From Sipunculus nudus (Eukaryota > Annelida > Sipuncula > Golfingiida > Sipunculidae): DNA of 64,000 nt. Positions 56,294-64,000 of the stretch are shown piece by piece (positions within the stretch are counted from its first letter, which is position 1; every line of letters starts with the position of its first letter). The notes beneath the pieces were generated by a model. That model worked only from the letters and a program-made list of their open reading frames with translations. It did not search any database and was not told where the DNA came from. The translations under genes and the position numbers were made by a program. The stretch covers positions 61,352,250 through 61,416,249 of the forward strand of contig CM049318.1 of the NCBI GenBank assembly GCA_026874595.1, given 5' to 3'.

Positions 56294-59200
56294 TACACAC
56301 ACACAATCCAAAACCCGAACTCATTCTACTACACTACAGATACACTTAACCAAACCTTAAAACAACCAAATAAATTTACATTAATATCACTGAACTGCCA
56401 AAGCATAAATGCAAAACATGACAAAATATCACTACTACTAGAAGAACTAATATCAAATAATATCGAAATCAGTGCTCTATGCTTACAAGAAACGTGGTTA
56501 CAAAATGACTCGGACATAAGTACACTACAACTAAACAATTATAACTGCATACACAAAGGCAAACACTGCACAGAACATGGAGGACTAATAATATATCTAC
56601 ATAAAAAATTTAAATATGAAATATACCAACCAATTATCAAAACAGAAAACTGGGAGGGATTATTTATAAAGGTAAAGATACCTGAGACAAATAAAATTAT
56701 CAAACTAGTCAATATATATAAACCACCATATAATAATAATATAGAAGACATCAACCAATTTATTGAAGAACTAACTATGCATCTCTATCACATCAATAAA
56801 CACAACTCAGACATAATTATAGCTGGTGACTTTAACATAGATCTACTCAAAATAAAAACCAAAACAGCACACCGTAACTTTTTGGAATCAGTACACGCAC
56901 ATGGACTTCACGCAAACATAACCATACCGACCCGCATCACAGACACCTCAGCTACACTCATCGACAACTTATTCTCAAACGTCCCACCACGCCACAGCCA
57001 GTCAGGTGTTCTTATTAACAACATATCTGATCACCTACCATGTTACATATCCATAATTATAGCTGCTCAATACAAAAAAACTAATAAACAACACTACAAC
57101 CTCAGGCGCAACATCACCCCACAAACCATAAACTCCCTCCATAATGACTTGACAAACGCTAAAATTGTTGATAAAATAAGTCTAGACATGTCCTCTAACC
57201 CAAATATAAATTACAATATTCTAGAAAATATTCTGACTCAAGCAATAAATAAAAACATGCCTTTAAAGAAAATAAAATTTTACAAATACAAGACAAAAAA
57301 AACAAACTGGATAACTTTTTGGACTCATTAAATCAATCAAATATAGAGATACATTATATAAATCAATGAGAGCTGCAGAAACAAATAGCATAGAATTCAC
57401 AATAAAAAAACACCAACTTAGACAATACAATAAAATTCTTAAAAAACAATACTTGAAGCAAAACAACATTACTACAACAATAAATTCAATAAGACTAAAA
57501 CAGATATTAAAAAAAACATGGGAAACAATCAATGAAATAATACAAAGAAAAGAGAAAAAAAGCCTTCCCGAATACGTAATAATTAAAGGCGATAAAATAA
57601 ATAATCCCACAAAAAATAGCTAATCATTTCAATAATTTTTTTGGCAATATAGGAGTAAAAATGGCAAACAAAATAAAAAACAGTCACAAAATAGACTACA
57701 AGAAATATCTAAACACACAAAAAAAGCAAAGTACAAACATTAAAAACCTTTTAACTTTTAAACATGTAAAAGACACGGAAGTACAAAACATAATTGACAA
57801 TCTCAAGCCAAAAAATAGTACAGGATATGACGATCTTTCCAGTAATCTACTTAAGAAAATTAGTCCTGCCATTATCAGACCTCTTAGTATAATCATAAAT
57901 CAGTCACTCACTACAGGTATATTTCCTGATAAACTAAAAATAGCTAAAATAACCCCTATTCACAAAAAAGAATGTATTCATGAACCTGAAAATTACAGGC
58001 CAATTTCACTATTACCAACATTTTTCAAAATTATTTGAAAAACTAATATACAATCAATTATACGACTTTCTTCAAACAAATGCCTTAATATACACCAGCC
58101 AATATGGATTCAGAAAAAAACACTCGACCGAACACGCAATATTAGAATTAGCAGACAGACTATATAAAGAAATAGACAATGGAAATATGCCACTCGCAAT
58201 ATATTTAGACTTATCAAAAGCATTCGACACCTTAAATCATGACATATTAACACATAAACTAAAATTTTACGGTATTAAAGGAAAAACTCTACTATGGCTT
58301 ACTAACTATCTAACTAACAGAACGCAATACGTTGATTACAAAGGACACAAATCAAATAAACTTCCAATAAACACTGGGTCCTCTATTGTACTTAATATAT
58401 ATGAATGACATACATCAATGCAGCAACTATTTTAATTTCATACTATACGCTGACGATACAACATTATTTAACCCCTTGGCAAGTTACAACAAACTAAAAG
58501 ACCAACACATCATCAACAAAGAATTAAATAAAGTACATAACTGGTTAAATGCTAATAAACTCTCATTAAATCTACAAAAAAACAAAATTTATGATCTTTC
58601 ATACTAAACATAAAACTCTAAAAGATGGAAGCCCTGATCTCAAAATTGATAAAACACCAATAGAAAGGGTATCAGATTTCAATTTCTTGGGTATAACAAT
58701 AAATGAACACATGAAATGGCAGACACACACAAACAAAATTGCATCAAAAATTTCAAAATACATAGGAGTACTAAATAAATTAAAACAATACCTACCAATA
58801 CACATACTTAAAACCATATATGATACACTTATTCTGTCTCAATTAAATTACGGAATCCTAATATGGGGTTCTGACACAAATAGATTAGAAAAATTACAAA
58901 AAAAAAAGCCTTAAGAATAATTACAAATAACAACTACAATGCACACACAGAACCAATCTTTAAATCATCAAAAACCCTAAAAATCAAGGATATTTTCAAA
59001 TTAAACATAATAAAATTTTATTATAATTATTGTCCTGCAGCACTTCCAAAATTCTTCCTAACGTTTAATATATCGACAAGAAACATGACGCACAGACACA
59101 ACACAAGACACAAAGACACCCTAGCTACAAATAAAACAAGAACCAAAATAGCAGACAATAGTCTGTGGAACAAAATACCAAAAGTCATAAATGAAACTGA

Positions 59201-59330
59201 CCATAACATTGCTGATAAAATCTACACCCACAGCCTCCAAGGATTAATTAATTACACCAAACAACATTTTATAAATACATACAAAGAAAAATGCACACAA
59301 ACAAACTGCTACATCTGTAACAAAAATTAG
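56294..59330 (+). pseudogene. LINE endonuclease/reverse transcriptase, frameshifted
   Basis: The endonuclease part is open from 56294 to 57331. It shows LNCQSINAK near its start, LQETW, a GDFN motif (56825-56836) and SDH (57026-57034), as in APE-type LINE endonucleases. The RT part spans about 57661-58914. It has NYRPISLLP (about 57990-58016), GFRKKHSTEHA, LDLSKAFD and the catalytic YADD (58446-58457). The C-terminal part runs to 59330 and ends with a CxxxxCxxC-like Cys pattern. The frame changes near 57300, 57615, 58020, 58380, 58580 and 58900. The stretch where RTs normally carry their conserved Pro-Gln-Gly motif (near 58378) is disrupted. The coding strand is A-rich, with few GC-ending codons. 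Confidence 0.88.
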
Positions 59331-59625
59331 AATTTTTCGTTGTTTTTCCTTTCCTCCATTAACAAACAAACATATAAATACCCATTAATTCTTTCAATCT
59401 CCTTCACTATTTTTGTAAACAATTATTATCATCTAATTGTAAATGTATCAAACATGTTCAATCATCCATATTTATATAGTTATATATACTTTCTTATACC
59501 AAATGTTTGCAGGTGGCTGTTGTGTCAGCGGGAAAAAAATCCTTACATCAGTCTCCTGACATAGTAAAAACGAAAATATAAACAATTGAATATACAATAT
59601 ATGGATATGTGCAATTTTATGTCGA

Positions 59626-59629
59626 ATAA

Positions 59630-59631
<2 letters not shown>
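59626..59631 (+). terminator. AATAAA signal at the LINE 3' end
   Basis: An AATAAA hexamer lies directly before the (TTC)n tail, where a LINE RNA end would be expected. Confidence 0.5.
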
Positions 59632-59632
<1 letters not shown>

Positions 59633-59660
<28 letters not shown>

Positions 59661-59664
59661 CTTC
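59633..59664 (+). repeat. (TTC)n tail of the LINE
   Basis: About ten TTC trinucleotides form the 3' tail of the retrotransposon in place of poly(A). Confidence 0.9.
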
Positions 59665-60350
59665 TATATGTCCCATTGAATAAAGCAAGACTCCAATTGA
59701 TTTTTGGGTCATGAGGTCAAAGGTTAAGGTCACAGGACACATCTTTAAAAAGATTGTGGATGCATTTTCAGCCAAACATTTCATCTCAGACCTTTCATCT
59801 TGCACATATAGTTCATCTGCCAATAGAGGAAGAACCCTTTCAATTTTGAGGTCACAAGGTCAAAGGTGAAGGTCACAGGAGCCATCTGTCCAAAAATTAG
59901 TTTCTGGATGATAGTTCCTGCTTTTATTGATGTATAGATTTAAAACTTGAATTGTATATGTCCTATTTGGAAAGCAAGCCCCGAATTGATTTTGGGGTCA
60001 TGAGGTCAAAGGTCAAGGTCACAGGACACATCTTTAAAAAGATGTGGATGCATTTTCAGCCAAACATTTCATATCAGATCTTTCATCTTGCACATATAGT
60101 TCACCTGCCAAGAGAGGAAGAACCCTATCAATTTTGAGGTCACAAGATCAAAGAAGCAGGTCACAGGAGCCATCTGTCTAAAACTTAGTTTTTGGATGAT
60201 AATTCTTGCTTTTATTGATGTATAGATTTCAAACTTGACTTGTATATGTCCTATTTGGAAAGCAAGCCCCGAATTTATTTTGGGGTCATGAGGTCAAAGG
60301 TCAAGGTCAAATGACACATCTTTAAAAAGATCAAGGTCACAGGACCAACA
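59665..60350 (+). repeat. Family C tandem units downstream of the LINE
   Basis: Two to three units of about 290 bp, the plus-strand equivalent of the array at 48890-50700. Blocks such as GAGGTCAAAGGTCAAGGTCA start near 60002 and 60292. They are followed by CATCTTTAAAAAGAT and GCATTTTCAGCCAAAC. Confidence 0.8.
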
Positions 60351-60504
60351 TCTTCAAAAAGATTGTGGATTGATAGATGGAAGAAACAATCATTGCTTGC
60401 CAAGTGTCAGTATATGCTGCTAAAAATGGGGGCCTGTTCTTAAAGGGGGGGGGCGTACTATGTCTGGGGATACTCTGGCACCTGCGGTGCCAAGAAATGT
60501 CTAG

Positions 60505-61036
60505 TTTTCTTTTAAATTCAGTTTAAACATTTGCGATTTAAAAATAATAAAAATTTATGTGTATGCATAATATGACCCGATACAAGGTACACTCTGGATA
60601 AATAATGAGTGCAACTTAGAATTCTGATATTTTAATTTATATTTTCAGATTTTTTATTTCAAATTTATAAAACTTGTAAATAAAAAAAATGAATATGATA
60701 AAAACTGTTAATGGAACAAGTGGATATGCTTAATAAATAGGCTTAAATGTAAAATTAAAGCATTATACCCTTGAAAGTGAAATAAAGGTATTAGTCCATT
60801 CTGTCCACTTGCCTGTCCATCTGTAAATTTTTCATATGCATCCCAGTATCTCAAAACTTTTACTGTTTTTCTTCATGACAATCTTGTCAGAGTATTAGTT
60901 TTGCAATCATATATTTAGATCTTTACTTTAACCAAGTAAGAGGGTCACTTTCCTCTTAGCTTCTCATATGCTTGTATATATGAAAAACCTAACAATAGAA
61001 TATTTTGCATATTTTGTATTTGGAAAAATTTCAAAC
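60505..61036. other. No recognisable feature
   Basis: AT-rich unique sequence without a supported ORF or repeat. Confidence 0.5.
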
Positions 61037-61205
61037 TTCAGCTGAGCGCCGTGACCCATGGGTCCCTTGTTTAAAAGATTGTTGCAATAATCTAAATGCT
61101 GCAAGTTCAAGGATATTGTTATTGTTTAAGGTCACAGGACCATCATTCATGAAAATTAAAAAAAAAATATCCTTACAGATAAATTCAGCTTAATTTCCTT
61201 GTTGT
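61037..61205 (+). mobile_element. Family A 3' ends, paired
   Basis: TTCAGCTGAGCGCCGTGACC then CATGGGTCC and CTTG (61066-61069) is followed by TTAAAAGATTGTTGCAATAA. A decayed second end (AAATTCAGCTTAATTTCCTT) follows near 61180. The segment between the two ends matches 34167-34310, so this paired arrangement exists at two loci. Confidence 0.6.
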
Positions 61206-61739
61206 TTCAAATTTGTCTTGTTCAATCAGGAATTTATAATGAAAGTCTTCTTGAATACAACTCCTCATCTACACAAGTAAACAACCATTCATGTTATACA
61301 AAAGGTAAAGTCAGAGGAATGATATTAAACAAAAGACAAACATTTTGTGTTACCTGTTAATTAAAGATTGGTATTTATAAATATCATCAGATCTTTTATA
61401 ATAACTGCCATCTTAGATTGCTGTCAACATTTGAGGATCTTATTATTTATTAAAAATAATGATTTGAATAATGATTATAATAATCACTAATCTCTGTGAA
61501 GGTTAGTGTATGGTGAATTTCCAAAAACTGGAAGCCTACTGAAACACTGAAAAAGTGGCTATTGTGAATATTAATTAACCCCCCCCCCCCCAACCCCCCA
61601 TATTTAGAAGCCAACCACAATATTCCTGTTGGGGCGAATCCATTGTTCAGTGATACGGGTCATCTTTAGTTCAGGGCTGTCCTTCATACAGCACACAGTT
61701 ACCATTGTTTTAATGTTAGCAGAATTGATTATTATAACC
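61206..61739. other. No recognisable feature
   Basis: Unique AT-rich sequence with a C run near 61580-61595. Confidence 0.5.
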
Positions 61740-62110
61740 TTTTATGTTTGTCCAGGATTCATTGATGTTTCTATTCCTCGATGTTTCTAATTGCTTGACA
61801 AGACCTGTCACGTTCGTGCTGGATATAAAAATTTGCTTTTGGTTTTCTCTGAGTGTCCCTAGTGTTGGTTAGGAAATGATGTCATGCTGTATTAGATGAA
61901 CTGATTAAACTTTTGTTGAAGTATTTCTAGGATTGCTTGATGTTTCTTGATCATTTACATGAGAGGACATGTCGTGTTCATGCTTGGTGTATTTGCTGTT
62001 TGGTTTCTGTGTAGCCATGATGGGGGCAAAGTTATACTATATTAGGTGAACTGATTAAACTTTTGAAGTATTTCTAGGATCACTTGATATATTTAATTAC
62101 ATGACCAGTC
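61740..62110. repeat. Diverged tandem repeat of about 160 bp, part 1
   Basis: Units share TGATGTTTCTAATTNCTTGA, GACCTGTC..GTTCATGCTGG, TTTGGTTTTCTCTGAGTG and GTATTAGATGAACTGATT. Two to three units lie here and more at 63070-63600. The two arrays are separated by about 960 bp. Confidence 0.65.
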
Positions 62111-62235
62111 ACTTGATATCTTTAAGAAAGTTAAATCAATTACCTTAATCAAGATCTTTCTTTTTCCTTCCATTTTTCAAACTAATGGCATTACATTGAT
62201 TAATTCAAGATAGTAATATAAAAAAATAAATAAAA

Positions 62236-62440
62236 ATTAAGCAACTGAAATGATCTTTATTTCTCAACACTTCATGTAGTATTCAGATGAAGTAGTATAA
62301 TAAGCACTTGTGTGTGAAACAGGCCAAACATAATAAGTAAATAAGTATTAATTAAGCAACTGAAATCACCTTTATTTTTTTACACTTTTGTAGTATTCAA
62401 ATAAGTAGTTTAATAGGCATGAGTGGCTGTGAAACAGTAA
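62236..62440. repeat. Tandem duplication of about 115 bp
   Basis: AATTAAGCAACTGAAAT..CTTTATTT..TGTAGTATTC..AAGTAGTNTAATA..GTGTGAAAC occurs twice, starting near 62236 and 62351. Confidence 0.75.
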
Positions 62441-63069
62441 AAGTACTAACATTGATGTAAGTGGTGAAACATCCACGTAAATTGTGCAATTCTTGCTAAC
62501 CCCAATTAAACAATGCATGTATGTCTTCTGATACCATATACCACCCTGATTTTACTCTTTTGGTTGATGGATCTCTGTGTTTGAAAGTAATTGAACTGAC
62601 AGTTGACAGTTTTGAAAGCTTTTCAAGTGTCATATTTCACTTTCAATAATAAGTTTTTATTTAAACACTGATGAATCTTAAAATTTAAAAAAATAAAAAC
62701 ACTGTGCAAGATAAAACTGTTAAATCAGACCGTTTTTACTTAATCATCCTAATGTGTTTGTTTTAATGGTATAATATCCTAAACAACAAGCCTATGCAAA
62801 TATTTAAAAAAAAATGAGAGGAAAATAAAAAAAAAATAAATTTTTTTAAAATAATAACTTAAATATATTTAACTATATATGTATTGTTTAAGCTATATTC
62901 TTCATATCTAAACGATCATGGATGTGTATCATGTATTGCCAGTTTCCTAAATATAACATTTACTTGTCAAATGGACAAGGAAAAGGTCATGATTTTTTTG
63001 TAGCAGGTCCTGAAAAAGTCATGATAAAATCATGAAAATTTGATTTACCCAAAGTGTATGAACCCTGTT
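62441..63069. other. No recognisable feature
   Basis: Very AT-rich sequence between two arrays of the same repeat, with poly(A) stretches near 62800-62850. Confidence 0.5.
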
Positions 63070-63600
63070 TGATGTATGTCCAGGATTCCTTGATGTTTCT
63101 AATTTCTTGACAAGACCTTTTTTGTTCGTGCTGGGTATAAAAATTTGCTCTTGGTTTTCTCAGAGTGTCCCTTGTGTTGGTTAGGGAATGATGTCATGCT
63201 GTATTAGATGAACTGATTTAACTTTTGAAATATTTCTAGGAGTTCTTGATATTTCTCATTACCTGAGAGGACTTGTCGCGTTCATGCTGGGTGTACTTGC
63301 TGTTGGGTTTCTGTGTAGCTGTGGTGGTGTCAAAGTTATACTAAATTAGATGAACTGATTTCACTATTGAAGGATTTCTAGGGTTGCTTGATATATTAAA
63401 TTACATTACCAGACCGGTAGTTCATGCTGAGTATATTTGCCTTTGGCTTTCTCTGTGTAGCCCTGGTGTTGCTGAGCTATACTGTATTAGGTGAACTGAT
63501 TACATTTTTGAAGGTGTTTCCAGAATCTCTTGATGTTTCTCATTACATGACTAAACGCAAAGTTCATGCTGGGTACACTCACTCTTGGTTGTCTCTAGCC
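63070..63600. repeat. Diverged tandem repeat of about 160 bp, part 2
   Basis: About four units of the same type as 61740-62110, starting near 63072, 63235, 63370 and 63520. The first unit matches the first unit of part 1 closely (CAGGATTCNTTGATGTTTCT, AAAAATTTGCTNTTGGTTTT), so the whole block may have been duplicated. Confidence 0.65.
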
Positions 63601-64000
63601 TAATTAAATCCCCTTTGTTCATCTTTGACAGTGATGGAACAAAGGTTGTTCGTGTGAGTTAACCTGAATTCCAATAACTCAGCAAATCATTAGTATGTAC
63701 ACTGCATTATGAGTTAGTTTCATCAAATAGGAACTAGCTGACTCACTTATAGCCTCTGGTCTGAGTCTGTGTCAACTTTGAAAAGTCATGTGACTGAATA
63801 TTGAATATTTTGGAGAGTATATTAATTACATATCGTGTTCATATATTCCTTCAACTCAATTATATAACAAAGAAAAATATAAATAAAATATATGAAAAAT
63901 TTTTCTCATTGTTTCATTTTCTTATAAATGATAACAATTCATTTAAATCCAAACAATTAACCTTTGTTCCTGTATGTACATATTTTATTTTGGCTCAGAA
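63601..64000. other. No recognisable feature
   Basis: AT-rich sequence up to the window edge with no supported gene. Confidence 0.5.

Larger units (their letters stand above)
55538..59664 (+). mobile_element. CR1/L2-like non-LTR retrotransposon (LINE)
   Basis: The element is bounded by comparison with sibling C units, which read AACTTGACTTG|TATATGTCC without interruption. It has a 5' region of about 650 bp, a short ORF, an apurinic endonuclease domain, a reverse transcriptase domain, a C-terminal region ending in a Cys-rich stretch, an AATAAA signal (59626-59631) and a (TTC)n tail. It lacks LTRs and a poly(A) tail. A microsatellite tail and the endonuclease-plus-RT layout suit the CR1/L2/Jockey group. 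No clear target duplication was found. It is in the same orientation as the C element and inactive as read, because its frame is broken in several places. Confidence 0.9.
54632..60504 (+). mobile_element. Complete family C element split by a LINE
   Basis: The 5' GTATCCCCAGAC (54632-54643) has a perfect 12-bp inverted copy GTCTGGGGATAC at 60462-60473. The hairpin TGGCACC-TGC-GGTGCCA (60476-60492), AAGAAATG(T) and CTAG (60501-60504) before TTTT complete a Helitron-like end. Without the LINE (55538-59664) it is about 1.75 kb. It holds a GGTGGCGCCACC near 54960 and several GAGGTCAAAGGTCAAGGTC blocks. Confidence 0.75.

Noticed and set aside
55538-59664. Possible integrated virus or LTR retroelement
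   Set aside because: There are no LTRs, gag, protease or integrase. The endonuclease-plus-RT order and the (TTC)n tail are those of a non-LTR retrotransposon.

Overview
This window looks like a stretch of a eukaryotic, probably bivalve-mollusc, nuclear genome. It is AT-rich and has no operons or dense ORFs. It carries microsatellites, minisatellites, inverted-repeat DNA elements, a decayed non-LTR retrotransposon and many interspersed repeats of a kind I associate with clam and oyster genomes. The taxon is inference: I see no diagnostic host gene. No convincing host protein-coding gene is visible. The few candidate exons and promoters are listed at low confidence.

Most of the window is built from four interspersed repeat families, which I call A, B, C and D. 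All four have the same plan: (1) a 5' end carrying a short stem-loop or a TTTTTAG start; (2) in A, a (GTCY)n microsatellite just inside it; (3) a body of about 280-340 bp tandem units, each usually carrying the 12-bp palindrome GGTGGCGCCACC; (4) near the 3' end, an inverted copy of the 5' end; (5) a terminal hairpin or palindrome; (6) a terminus CTTG or CTAG followed by T. This matches non-autonomous Helitron/Helentron-type elements (HINE/DINE-1, and the bivalve 'pearl' repeats). Family C has an almost textbook Helitron 3' end. No Rep/helicase gene is present.

Layout: 1-1113 unique sequence with a promoter-like cluster; 1114-4354 family A with a TA-flanked terminal-inverted-repeat transposon inside; 5699-10965 family B; 11185-11575 inverted-repeat element; 12300-13310 minisatellite of about 34 bp; 14285-14958 SINE-like head and MITE; 15751-17039 complete family C element; 19053-22130 complete family A element; 24083-36950 a large nest of B, A and D copies; 36951-39666 mostly unique; 39667-40880 family C; 40980-41100 candidate exon; 41786-43864 hAT-like element with a 6-bp target duplication; 44406-48713 family A with a 2.7-kb hAT-like element inserted; 48714-51155 family C on the minus strand with a tandem array of about 289 bp; 51195-54345 family A; 54632-60504 a family C element split by a 4.1-kb CR1/L2-like LINE (55538-59664); 60505-64000 mostly unique with tandem repeats.

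Because each family has several copies here, sibling copies act as empty-site controls. This gives clean target-site duplications and an insertion order for several elements. The C arrays and the LINE 5' region are also full of AGGTCA half-sites in DR1 and extended-monomer arrangements, typical of nuclear-receptor binding sites.
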